Source: Corynebacterium resistens DSM 45100 (GTDB lineage: Bacteria; Actinomycetota; Actinomycetes; Mycobacteriales; Mycobacteriaceae). From it: 64,000 bases of DNA. Location: the NCBI RefSeq assembly GCF_000177535.2, contig NC_015673.1, forward strand, positions 1,674,001 through 1,738,000. Direction: 5' to 3'. How positions within the stretch are numbered: the stretch's first letter is position 1; each line of letters starts with the position of its first letter. Under the pieces are notes generated by a model. It had not been told where the DNA came from. It worked only from the letters and a program-made list of their open reading frames with translations, and searched no databases. Shown piece after piece: positions 18,568 through 26,204 of this stretch. Position numbers and translations under genes: made by a program.

Positions 18568-18596
18568 ACACTAGGTTGACTCTCAATAGCGTGCAA
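18568..18596 (-). promoter_or_regulatory. Promoter of the 57-codon peptide gene
   Basis: On the minus strand TTGCAC (18596-18591) and TAGTGT (18573-18568) are separated by 17 bp, a good sigma-A type pair. Transcription should start near 18561, giving a leader of about 70 bases before the ATG at 18491. A GAACAA...TTGTTC inverted repeat (18541-18560) would lie at the 5' end of this leader. Confidence 0.5.
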
Positions 18597-18670
18597 TACC
18601 TTTTTGCAAATTTACCCCCAGTTTGAGCCACAAAACCACCGATATAGCAAGGCCAATTTCTCCCATAAAT

Positions 18671-19666
18671 TCACCCCTTGACCAGCAAGGATAGCGCCAC
18701 CCGCACTGCCGCCGCAGCCTCCGCAGCTTCAGCCTTGGTACGCACCCCCTCCGGCACCACGAGATCCACCATTAACGGCAAGTCTTCTTCAGCGAAAGAC
18801 CATTCCCGCCATTGGTTCAACACATTGACAGCAGCGCTCTCCCCTCCGGTCATACCATTAATGAGATCAGAACCATTTAGCTCCCAGCCAATCCGCTGAC
18901 CTGCCCCCAACAAATTACCGATGCGGTCCTTCGCTTCAGCGGTTGACAGCTGGCTGGGCGCCACCACTACCGATTGCCATTTCGACGCCACCACGGCCTC
19001 CCCAAGCACGTCATCAACTTGTCCGTGGGTATTCAGCACCAGAGGGCGGCGCACTTGAGCAGCAAACCTATCCCAAACCCCCGCAATAATCTGCCGATCG
19101 ACCGCGTCAAAGGTGTCGAAGTCCGTCGCTCCGGCAAGGCCCGTAGCCACCTCGGCAACGCGGGGTTCGTGTACAGCAATGATGACCTCAGCTTGCGCTT
19201 CTGGAGTAGCCATTGCCCTCGCCCACCAGTCCGCTACTTCACCTACTGCCTCCCCAAGGGTTAGTGCGCAATCACGGAAAGCAGGCCGATCACGCAACAG
19301 CGCGTGTCCGCGATACTCAACGTTCGCGCCGAAACTCCAGGGCCCTTCCACGTGCAACATGATGCGTGGCGCGCGGCCAGCCACGATCTCTTCAGCCAGG
19401 TCACAGATCTCTCGCCATGCACCATCCATTCTGCGAGATTCCAAACTGGGATGAGTAGAAAGTTCCCAACCGCGTGCGTTAGATCGCACGGGAATCTGTG
19501 CAAGAGAAGCGGTTGCCGCAGAAAGATCTCGTGTGCGCAGAACGCTCAAAGTAGGGTCGCACCCAATGTCCTCTTCGACATCGACAGTGCGGCGCAATGC
19601 CGCATTCCACGCTTCGCGATAGTCAAGCCCTGCAGTAACGGTGTTTTCCCACCAGCCGAGCCGCAT
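18671..19666 (-). CDS. MetE-like (cobalamin-independent methionine synthase fold) protein
   Basis: A 331-residue protein matching, in size and position, the actinobacterial gene that sits between mnmA and ligA and is often annotated as vitamin-B12-independent methionine synthase; it corresponds to the C-terminal TIM-barrel half of MetE only. The N-terminus MRLGWWENTVTAGLDYREAW replaces the usual GLGSxPGTD segment, and the place where MetE has its zinc-binding His-X-Cys reads VLNTHGQVDD, without the cysteine. No other zinc ligands can be recognised, so methyl transfer is doubtful. The ATG at 19666 is chosen because GAGG lies 9 bases upstream; ATG 19675 and GTG 19681 are alternatives. It follows mnmA on the same strand after 174 bp. 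Confidence 0.7.
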   Translation of the reverse strand: MRLGWWENTVTAGLDYREAWNAALRRTVDVEEDIGCDPTLSVLRTRDLSAATASLAQIPVRSNARGWELSTHPSLESRRMDGAWREICDLAEEIVAGRAPRIMLHVEGPWSFGANVEYRGHALLRDRPAFRDCALTLGEAVGEVADWWARAMATPEAQAEVIIAVHEPRVAEVATGLAGATDFDTFDAVDRQIIAGVWDRFAAQVRRPLVLNTHGQVDDVLGEAVVASKWQSVVVAPSQLSTAEAKDRIGNLLGAGQRIGWELNGSDLINGMTGGESAAVNVLNQWREWSFAEEDLPLMVDLVVPEGVRTKAEAAEAAAAVRVALSLLVKG

Positions 19667-19840
19667 GAACACCATCCTCACATTTTGTGGTCAATTCGCA
19701 TACCCAGTCCTAGGCCTCGCCCATCCAGCAGCGCAGTGGCAAGCCGAACCCCATTTCGCAGCCCCGAGTCGAGCGCTTTCACTAACCGGGCATCCCCGAA
19801 TGCGAGCTCAATCACCAAAGATCTTGCAGTATTCTCGCGG

Positions 19841-20983
19841 CTAGTTCCGATCCCACGGAGTGGTCGCGCGTATCGTTCCAGAGCCCAACAGAATATCGCC
19901 AGCTTCATCCGGCCGATAGACCACCGCAGCTTGGCCACGGGCCACACCTTCTAACGGTTCGGCGAGTTCCAGTTCCAGGCGAAATGGAGCTTCGTCCTCG
20001 TGCTTATTGCGACCCGCCGGGGTCACCGGTTCCGGATCATCCACAAGTCGCGCAACCGCCGGCACTACCCCACCGTGGGCACGCACTTGGACTTCGCAGT
20101 CGAACTCCCGTCCGTGTACTTCTGGGTCCAACCGTTTGAGACGATCAGCGACGATACCGCCGATCCGCAGGTCCCTACGGTGACCAACGGTCACTGTGCC
20201 CGTGGCGGCGTCGATATCCGTAACATAGCGAGGCTTGCCATCAAGCCCCTCGCGTGGCAAGCCCAAGCCCTTGCGCTGCCCGATGGTGAAACCATAAACA
20301 CCATCGTGATCAGCTAATTTCTCGCCACCCGTAGATTGCACCATTCCTGGACGCAACCCGATTTTGTTCCCCAGAAAGGCTTGCGTGCGACCGTCTGGGA
20401 TGAAGCAAATGTCATGGGAATCCGGCTTTGAAGCTACGCCGAACCCATTCTCCGCTGCTTCCTCGCGAATATCGGGCTTGATTGTGTCGCCAACTGGAAA
20501 CATGCAGTGCGCCAATTGTTCATCCGTGAGCACGCCAAGGACGTAGGACTGATCCTTGTTCGCATCGATCCCGCGGCGCAGTACACCGTCGTGCAGGCGT
20601 GCGTAGTGCCCGGTGGCGACTGCATCGAAGCCCAGCGCGATGGAGCGATCCAGCAGGGCCTCAAACTTGATCTTCTCATTGCAGCGCAAGCATGGGTTCG
20701 GGGTTTCACCGATTGAATAGGAATCCACGAAATTATCAATGACATCGGCTTTGAATCGATCAGAGAAGTCCCAGACATAGAAAGGGATGCCCAACTTGTC
20801 CGCCACGCGGCGGGCATCGGCGGAGTCCTCCAAAGAACAGCATCCGCGCGAGCCAGCGCGCACCGCTTCCGGCGATTGGGATAGGGCAAGATGCACGCCC
20901 ACTACGTCATGCCCGGCCTCCAGCGCGCGGGAGGCTGCAACCGCCGAATCCACTCCACCACTCATCGCTGCTACTACTCGCAT
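19841..20983 (-). CDS. mnmA: tRNA-specific 2-thiouridylase
   Basis: MnmA inserts sulfur at position 2 of the wobble uridine of tRNA(Lys, Glu, Gln), using ATP and a persulfide relayed from a cysteine desulfurase. The 380-residue protein has the N-terminal PP-loop [15 protein letters not shown], the catalytic cysteine in [12 protein letters not shown], the second cysteine in [10 protein letters not shown], and the tRNA-contact segment GQRKGLGLP. The ATG at 20983 follows TAACCT by seven bases (leaderless). The cysteine desulfurase gene lies 0.6 kb upstream on the same strand, separated only by the DCC-family gene, so sulfur donor and acceptor are neighbours. Confidence 0.97.
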   Translation of the reverse strand: MRVVAAMSGGVDSAVAASRALEAGHDVVGVHLALSQSPEAVRAGSRGCCSLEDSADARRVADKLGIPFYVWDFSDRFKADVIDNFVDSYSIGETPNPCLRCNEKIKFEALLDRSIALGFDAVATGHYARLHDGVLRRGIDANKDQSYVLGVLTDEQLAHCMFPVGDTIKPDIREEAAENGFGVASKPDSHDICFIPDGRTQAFLGNKIGLRPGMVQSTGGEKLADHDGVYGFTIGQRKGLGLPREGLDGKPRYVTDIDAATGTVTVGHRRDLRIGGIVADRLKRLDPEVHGREFDCEVQVRAHGGVVPAVARLVDDPEPVTPAGRNKHEDEAPFRLELELAEPLEGVARGQAAVVYRPDEAGDILLGSGTIRATTPWDRN

Positions 20984-20990
20984 GCTTGGG

Positions 20991-20996
20991 AGGTTA
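20991..20996 (-). promoter_or_regulatory. -10 box of mnmA (leaderless)
   Basis: TAACCT on the minus strand ends 7 bases before the ATG at 20983. Confidence 0.5.
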
Positions 20997-21054
20997 CTCG
21001 TCAGGTGGGGGTGCTACCAAGACGGCAGTTCTGGTGCCACTACGGCGGCGGTGG

Positions 21055-21486
21055 CTAATCCCTCGGCAACGCACACGCCTGTTCGCCGACTAGCGGCCCC
21101 AGCTTGTGACGGTAACGGGCAATCACCCGGTACAACACACCGGCAGCCGGGGAAACCACCGGCAGAGCAATCACGCGGCCAATTGCCCGGATCCAAGGCC
21201 TTCGCCCACATTCTTCGAGCACTCGCGCGATAGCACGATGGCCGCCGAATAATGCCGGGGCATGGCCGGCCTTCTCGACCTCACTTTTCAAGCTCCAGTA
21301 CACCGCCTCGCACTCGATCCGCTCCTGTACACCACGATCCACTGCTGCAGGCAAGCCGGGCTGCGACCGTCCCACCCACGCCGGGCGGATTTCCAACCTC
21401 TCGCCTGTCAGCTCACGCAACTTATTAGCCGACCATTGACAAAAGCCGCAGTCACCGTCATAGAAGAAAGTTCCTTGAACAGGCAT
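21055..21486 (-). CDS. DCC-family (DUF393) thiol-disulfide oxidoreductase-like protein
   Basis: A 143-residue protein with the DCC motif at the N-terminus: TFFYDGDCGFCQWSANKLREL, whose paired cysteines resemble a thioredoxin CXXC. The hydrophobic stretch AIGRVIALPVVSPAAGVLYRVIARYR near the C-terminus is typical of DUF393. Family members are predicted redox proteins of unknown substrate; the name thiol-disulfide oxidoreductase is inferred from the motif. The ATG at 21486 has GAGG 7 bases upstream, so it has a conventional leader. It lies between the cysteine desulfurase and mnmA, which suggests, without proving, a part in sulfur handling. Confidence 0.85.
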   Translation of the reverse strand: MPVQGTFFYDGDCGFCQWSANKLRELTGERLEIRPAWVGRSQPGLPAAVDRGVQERIECEAVYWSLKSEVEKAGHAPALFGGHRAIARVLEECGRRPWIRAIGRVIALPVVSPAAGVLYRVIARYRHKLGPLVGEQACALPRD

Positions 21487-21578
21487 CGTTTAACCTCGTT
21501 CTCTTTCGCTTGGTTCTAGTGCGAGCTCTGACTGTCCTCATCGAAATTTCGGCGGTCCTCATCTGCGTTCCGACCGCC

Positions 21579-22757
21579 TTAGAACGCCATGCCTGCCGAT
21601 CGCGCCTGTTCCAAAATCCTTGGCAGGCGCTCTGCTAAATCATCCACCGCATTGAGATCCGCATCGGGCCCAACGGTGAGCCGCAAAGCCCCGCGCGCTA
21701 CGGACACGTCTACGCCCATCGCTGTTAGCACCGTAGACGCCCGATTGACCCCCGCACTACACGCAGATCCCGTCGACGCATCCACCCCGGCGGCATCCAA
21801 CAACATGATCATGCTGTCCCCTTCCGCACCCGGCACGCTGAAATGCAGATGTCCCGCCAGCGCAGGCTCCTGAGTCCATATCCGCACACCGTCGACTTTT
21901 TCCACCGCTGCCCGCAAGCGGTCTCGGCGATTGGCTGCTTCTAGGTTTTCTTCCTCCATTCTTTGCACCGACGCCGCCAGCGCCGCAGCCGCTCCCGCCG
22001 CCCCTTGGACGTTTACGGTCCCCGACCGCAGCTTCCTTTCTTGGCCCCCGCCACGAACGGGGCTCAAGATATCCGCATCACGTCGAGCAAGCAGAATGCC
22101 CACAGACTTTGGTCCGCCGAACTTGTGCGCGCTCGCCGCCAACGTAGTTGCGCCGAGTTCGTGAAAATTCACTGGTACATGCCCCACAGCTTGCACGGCA
22201 TCCGTGTGGAAAGGGATGTTGCGCTCACGCGCAAATCGCGCCAGTTCTCTCACCGGTTGAATATTGCCCGTCTCGTTGTTCGCCCACATGCAGGTCATAA
22301 CTGCCACGTTCTCACCGGACTTCAGAGTGGTTTCCAAAACATCCGAGTCAGTTTTCACGCGACCGTCAGCATCCACCTGAAGGTCCGCCCTTTCAAAACC
22401 GAAGTCAATCGGCCCATGTGTTAGCCAGTCCACGGATTCAGCCACAGCTGGATGCTCAATGGCTGCACTGGCTACCAGGCGTGCTTGCCGATGCGCCAAC
22501 GAGCCAAACGCTAGGCCTTGGATCGCGATATTGTCCGCCTCCGTGCCAGAACCGGTGAAGATGACCTCCGCGGCGTCGGCTCCCAGAAGCTCGGCAACCT
22601 CCTCGCGAGAGTCCTCCAGCACTCGCCGAGCCGTGCGGCCAGAGGAGTACTGCCCAGCGGGATTGAGTTGGTGGGCTGCCTCTTGCATCGCCGCGTGTGC
22701 TTCGGGGCGCAAACGTTGGGTGGCTGCATTGTCTAGGTATAGGCGGGAGGAATTCAC
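21579..22757 (-). CDS. Cysteine desulfurase (NifS/IscS-type)
   Basis: A PLP enzyme that takes sulfur from cysteine as a persulfide for tRNA thiolation or Fe-S clusters. The 392-residue protein shows RLYLDNAATQRLRPEA at the N-terminus, FTGSGTEADNIAIQG, the PLP lysine in ASAHKFGGPKSVGILLARR, and the mobile-loop catalytic cysteine in STGSACSAGVNRAS. The GTG at 22757 is the right start: a TAGGCT -10 box ends 7 bases before it, and the 44 further open codons do not resemble the family. Its position two genes before mnmA indicates that it supplies sulfur to MnmA. It diverges from the ATPase gene at 23001. Confidence 0.95.
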   Translation of the reverse strand: MNSSRLYLDNAATQRLRPEAHAAMQEAAHQLNPAGQYSSGRTARRVLEDSREEVAELLGADAAEVIFTGSGTEADNIAIQGLAFGSLAHRQARLVASAAIEHPAVAESVDWLTHGPIDFGFERADLQVDADGRVKTDSDVLETTLKSGENVAVMTCMWANNETGNIQPVRELARFARERNIPFHTDAVQAVGHVPVNFHELGATTLAASAHKFGGPKSVGILLARRDADILSPVRGGGQERKLRSGTVNVQGAAGAAAALAASVQRMEEENLEAANRRDRLRAAVEKVDGVRIWTQEPALAGHLHFSVPGAEGDSMIMLLDAAGVDASTGSACSAGVNRASTVLTAMGVDVSVARGALRLTVGPDADLNAVDDLAERLPRILEQARSAGMAF

Positions 22758-22764
22758 GATTGCC

Positions 22765-22770
22765 AGCCTA
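22765..22770 (-). promoter_or_regulatory. -10 box of cysteine desulfurase gene (leaderless, GTG start)
   Basis: TAGGCT on the minus strand ends 7 bases before the GTG at 22757 and excludes a 44-codon N-terminal extension. Confidence 0.55.
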
Positions 22771-22896
22771 GTCTGCGGGGACGACCTAACCCTAAGCGGT
22801 GGAGACGTATCCTCCAGGAAGGCTCGGCACTGTTGGGAGGACTGGGTAGCCGCCGGGGAGCCAGGCGGACTTCCGAGGAAACGCAGCACTTCGTGA

Positions 22897-22966
22897 ATCT
22901 AAGAGATCTACCCTCACCCGGGAGATCTAACAAATCTATGAGGATTAAGTGAGTCTATCAAATCTA
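22897..22966. repeat. Cluster of ATCTA short repeats upstream of the ATPase gene
   Basis: ATCTA occurs at 22897, 22906, 22925, 22934 and 22962, with a further TCTA at 22954, all in one orientation. Longer shared cores are GAGATCTA (twice), AAATCTA (twice) and ATCTAACAA (twice). The stretch is AT-rich compared with its surroundings and ends about 20 bp before the -10 of the ATPase gene, so it may be a regulator-binding array. Confidence 0.55.
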
Positions 22967-22987
22967 ACAATGCAGCCGATAATGTCC

Positions 22988-22993
22988 TAGAAT
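22988..22993 (+). promoter_or_regulatory. -10 box of ATPase gene (leaderless)
   Basis: TAGAAT ends 7 bases before the ATG at 23001. Confidence 0.6.
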
Positions 22994-23000
22994 CAGCAGC

Positions 23001-24122
23001 ATGACTCCTCCTCGCAACCCTTTTCGCCCCAGTTTCGGTGCGTCACCCTATTACCTCGCGGGACGCAATGACCTGCTTCGGCAGTTCAAATTGAGCCTCA
23101 TGGAAGGGCCAGGATCACCGCACCGCGCACTACTACTCAGTGGTGTGCGTGGTGTAGGCAAGACAGTCCTACTCAATGAGCTTGAGGATACCGCGGCCGA
23201 GGCAGGATGGATCACCATTCGCTGCTATCCCCACAGCAATATGATCAAAGAGCTTATCGAGACCACATTGCCACGGGCCATCACTGAACTGGAACCTCCG
23301 CCGAAGCGCCAAGTTTCGGGTGGCTCCATCCCCGGTGTGGTCGGCATTCGCACGGACCGCCATCCTGAGGCGAAGGCCTTGGAATCCTCCCCCACCCTCA
23401 TCACTCGGCTGCGCGAACTCACTGCCTGTCTTAAAGGGACCGGGATCTTACTCACCCTTGACGAACTCCAGGCAGCCAGTGCCGATCAACTTCACCTTTT
23501 GGCCACGGCCGTGCAAGATCTCATCCGTGACGATGAAGAAATCGCGGTGGCCTGCGCCGGATTGCCCCATGGCATCGAGGAGTTACTCCAGCACGAAGGC
23601 ACCACGTTTATGCGCCGCGCTACCCGTGTGGATCTGCACTCCGTATCGAACGAAGACGTAGCAGACACCCTAAGAAAAACCATCGAGGATGCCGGCAAAA
23701 CCATTTCCAACGATGCCTTGGATGATGCGACTGCGCTTTGCCAGGGTTACCCCTACTTGATCCAGGTCGTCGGGTCACTGGCTTGGGCGTCATCCACCCT
23801 CGATGACTCCCAAGAGATCAGCGTTGCCCACGTGGCGGATATCGCCAACGATGCGGTCGCACGCATGATGCATCAGGTCCACCGGCCAGGGCTCACCAAG
23901 GTACCCGCGGGCGAGCTAGCCTTCCTGCGAGCCATGGCTCATATCGACGCCCCCGAGGCCCCCACCGGTGAGATCGCCAAGGCCCTCGGGGTTCCCCCAA
24001 ACGGTATATCTACACGCCGCCAACGCCTCATTGACCGCGACCTAATCGAGCCCGCCGGCTTCGGAACGGTCCGCTTCACCCTGCCTTACCTCGGAGAGTA
24101 CCTGCGACAGATGGATGCTTAG
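23001..24122 (+). CDS. Orphan P-loop (AAA/STAND-like) ATPase with C-terminal winged helix
   Basis: A 373-residue cytosolic ATPase. Walker A is GVRGVGKT (48-55) and Walker B is ILLTLDEL with Asp154-Glu155; VACAGLPHGI is sensor-1-like, and FMRRATRVDLHSVSNEDVADTLRKTIE fits the small helical lid of the archaeal-type ATPase/Orc1-like group. The last ~70 residues (AFLRAMAHI... GEIAKALGVPPNGISTRRQRLIDRDLIEP) form a winged helix-turn-helix probably binding DNA. Similar proteins are annotated only as ATP-binding protein or AAA family ATPase. It is a single gene on the plus strand with its own leaderless promoter preceded by the ATCTA repeats. The role is unknown; DNA binding is inference. Confidence 0.8.
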   Translation: MTPPRNPFRPSFGASPYYLAGRNDLLRQFKLSLMEGPGSPHRALLLSGVRGVGKTVLLNELEDTAAEAGWITIRCYPHSNMIKELIETTLPRAITELEPPPKRQVSGGSIPGVVGIRTDRHPEAKALESSPTLITRLRELTACLKGTGILLTLDELQAASADQLHLLATAVQDLIRDDEEIAVACAGLPHGIEELLQHEGTTFMRRATRVDLHSVSNEDVADTLRKTIEDAGKTISNDALDDATALCQGYPYLIQVVGSLAWASSTLDDSQEISVAHVADIANDAVARMMHQVHRPGLTKVPAGELAFLRAMAHIDAPEAPTGEIAKALGVPPNGISTRRQRLIDRDLIEPAGFGTVRFTLPYLGEYLRQMDA

Positions 24123-24257
24123 GGACGTTTTTCAACCCTCTGTGGAAACCACCTCGTTGCATTTCCCCCGTGTAGACGGCAAAATCCCGACCTCCGAGTA
24201 AATCGGATGGCCGGGATAGAACTAGCTGTGAACGGCTAAGCTGTACGGCCGTCACAC

Positions 24258-24275
24258 GAACCGAACTAGCGGTTC
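24258..24275 (-). terminator. Inverted repeat across the etfA stop codon
   Basis: GAACCG, six bases, CGGTTC: a perfect 6-bp stem whose loop contains the etfA stop. There is no U-tract, so termination is only a possibility. Confidence 0.3.
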
Positions 24276-25216
24276 TTGAGCTCTTCGGTAGCCTGCGGCG
24301 CAACCTGGAACAGGTCGCCCACGATGCCGAAATCTGCAATCTCGAAGATGGAAGCCTCTTCGTCCTTGTTCACGGCAACGATGGTCTTAGAGGTCTGCAT
24401 GCCAGCCTTGTGCTGGATAGCGCCGGAGATACCCAGTGCAATGTACAGGTTCGGGGACACGGTTACACCGGTCTGACCGACCTGGAACTTGCCGGGGTAG
24501 AAGTCGGCGTCAACAGCAGCACGGGAAGCACCAACAGCACCGCCTAGCTCGTCGGCCAGTGGCTCGACTACGTCGGCGAAGCCCTCGGAGCCGCCAACAC
24601 CACGACCACCGGAAACCACGATCTTCGCCTCGGTCAACTCTGGACGGTCGCCCTTTTCAGCAGGAGCGAAGGAGTTGATCTTCACAGCGGTTGGGCCTGG
24701 CTGTGGCAGCTCAACCTGCTGCACATTGCCAGCTGCAGCCTGCGGCTGTGGCTCAACGGAGCCGGGACGAACTGCGAAGACTGGGCTTGCGCCAGCTGCG
24801 GTGGTGTCCACGGTGTACTCGCCACCGAAGATGGACTTGGTTGCCTTGCCGTCGCCCTCAACAGCAACAGCGTCGTAGATAACGCCGGAAGCAACGCGTG
24901 CACCCACGCGACCCGCGATCTCCATGCCTGCAGCGGTAGCCGCTACGAACACTGGAACCTGCAGGTGGGCAGCCAGACCGGAAACCGCGTCAACGGATGG
25001 GGTAATCAGGTAATCATCGACGAAATCAGCTTCAGCGGCGTAGATCTCCTCAGCACCAGCCTCAGCCAAGGCGGACTGAAGCTTCTCGGTGGTGCCTGGG
25101 GTGCCGACTACAACAGCGCCCACGGAACCGTAGACGCGAGCTGCGGTGATGAGCTCGGTGGTTACGCCACGCAGCTCACCTTCACCGTGCTCTACCAGTA
25201 CTAGTGCATTAGCCAT
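24266..25216 (-). CDS. etfA: Electron transfer flavoprotein, alpha subunit
   Basis: The FAD-binding subunit of the EtfAB heterodimer, which carries electrons from acyl-CoA and other dehydrogenases to the quinone pool. In 316 residues the N-terminal domain I (ALVLVEHGEGELRG...) is followed by the conserved C-terminal FAD domain: AKIVVSGGRGVGGSEGF, AVGASRAAVDADFYP, VGQTGVTVSPNLYIALGISGAIQH and the terminal SKTIVAVNKDEEASIFEIADFGIVGD. It is downstream of etfB (69-bp gap), the usual order. It fits the fatty-acid activation gene elsewhere in the window, suggesting beta-oxidation capacity. The start at 25216 agrees with the family N-terminus. Confidence 0.96.
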   Translation of the reverse strand: MANALVLVEHGEGELRGVTTELITAARVYGSVGAVVVGTPGTTEKLQSALAEAGAEEIYAAEADFVDDYLITPSVDAVSGLAAHLQVPVFVAATAAGMEIAGRVGARVASGVIYDAVAVEGDGKATKSIFGGEYTVDTTAAGASPVFAVRPGSVEPQPQAAAGNVQQVELPQPGPTAVKINSFAPAEKGDRPELTEAKIVVSGGRGVGGSEGFADVVEPLADELGGAVGASRAAVDADFYPGKFQVGQTGVTVSPNLYIALGISGAIQHKAGMQTSKTIVAVNKDEEASIFEIADFGIVGDLFQVAPQATEELKNR

Positions 25217-25285
25217 GGTGACAAAATCCTTACGTAGAGATAGATGTCAAAATATTGACAGTTGGTAGTGGTTAGCGCGAATGGC

Positions 25286-26074
25286 TTAAACGAGCTTTTC
25301 CTTGACCAGGAACTCGACCAGCTTCTTGCCGCCGTCGCCCTCATCAGTGATGATCTCACCGGCGGACTTTGGTGGCTTCGGAGTAACACCAGCAACAGAA
25401 GTGGTGGCATTGCTCAGACCAACGTTGGCAGCGTCCACTCCGATGTCAGAAAGGGACAGCTCCTTGATGGTCTTCTTCTTAGCAGCCATGATGCCCTTGA
25501 ACGCTGCGAAGCGTGGGGTTGGCGCCTTTTCCATGATGGAAACGATGGCCGGCGCTGGAGCCTCAAGCTCGAAGCGACCTTCATCAACCTGACGCACGCC
25601 CTTGACGGTATCGCCTTCAAGGGAAACCTCGGAAAGGTGGGTCAGAGCTGGGATCTGGCGGTACTCGGCCAGCAGACCTGCCATGGAGCCGGATGCACCG
25701 TCGGTGGAAGCGTTACCGGTGACGATGAGCTTAATGTCCTCGATCTGGTTCAGAGCGTTGGTAAGCGCCCATGCGGTGCCCAGGGTGTCGGAACCTGCCA
25801 GCGCGTCGTCGGTAACCAGAATTGCCTCGTCGCAGCCCAAGGACAGTGCCTTGCGCAGCGCCTCGGTGGAACTTGCTGGCCCAACGGACAGCACGATGAC
25901 GTTAAGGGAATCGTCTGCTTCCTTCAGGCGCAGAGCGGATTCCACAGCAAATTCGTTAATCTCGTCCAGCACCTTGTCCGCGGAATCGCGGTCCAGGGTG
26001 AAGTCGTCTTCCTTCAGCTTGCGCTCGGAGTAGGTGTCCGGCACCTGCTTGACCAGAACAACGATGTTCGACAT
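25286..26074 (-). CDS. etfB: Electron transfer flavoprotein, beta subunit
   Basis: EtfB binds AMP and forms the interface recognised by partner dehydrogenases. The 262-residue protein begins SNIVVLVKQVPDTYSERKL, has EINEFAVESALRLKE, the nucleotide-binding segment VTGNASTDGASGSMAGLLAEY, and the recognition-loop region that ends in FAAFKGIMAAKKKTIKELSL. The ATG at 26074 has AGGAAGG upstream at a proper distance and matches the family start, so 23 extra codons are rejected. It is first gene of etfB-etfA. The 130 bp upstream is AT-rich, but no clear promoter pair was found. Confidence 0.96.
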   Translation of the reverse strand: MSNIVVLVKQVPDTYSERKLKEDDFTLDRDSADKVLDEINEFAVESALRLKEADDSLNVIVLSVGPASSTEALRKALSLGCDEAILVTDDALAGSDTLGTAWALTNALNQIEDIKLIVTGNASTDGASGSMAGLLAEYRQIPALTHLSEVSLEGDTVKGVRQVDEGRFELEAPAPAIVSIMEKAPTPRFAAFKGIMAAKKKTIKELSLSDIGVDAANVGLSNATTSVAGVTPKPPKSAGEIITDEGDGGKKLVEFLVKEKLV

Positions 26075-26204
26075 TCGTTGGCCTTCCTGATTGATTTTTG
26101 TGATTCTCAACCATGCTACCCATAGCAACGTGACAATGGCCACAACTTACAGATATTTTTTTATCTATACCCCTCGCAGCACTTGCTACCAGCGGAATTA
26201 TGCC

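Noticed and set aside
22758..22889. 44-codon N-terminal extension of the cysteine desulfurase
   Set aside because: Low-complexity and unlike the family; the TAGGCT box seven bases before GTG 22757 places the transcript start at the internal start.
25262..26125. 287-codon plus-strand open frame opposite etfB
   Set aside because: Overlaps the full etfB gene and has Gly/Gln/His-rich composition typical of an antisense frame.
26151..26166. AGATA-TTTTTT-TATCT as a terminator after the methyltransferase gene
   Set aside because: The stem is only 5 AT-rich base pairs and the T-run is in the loop; it is too weak to claim.
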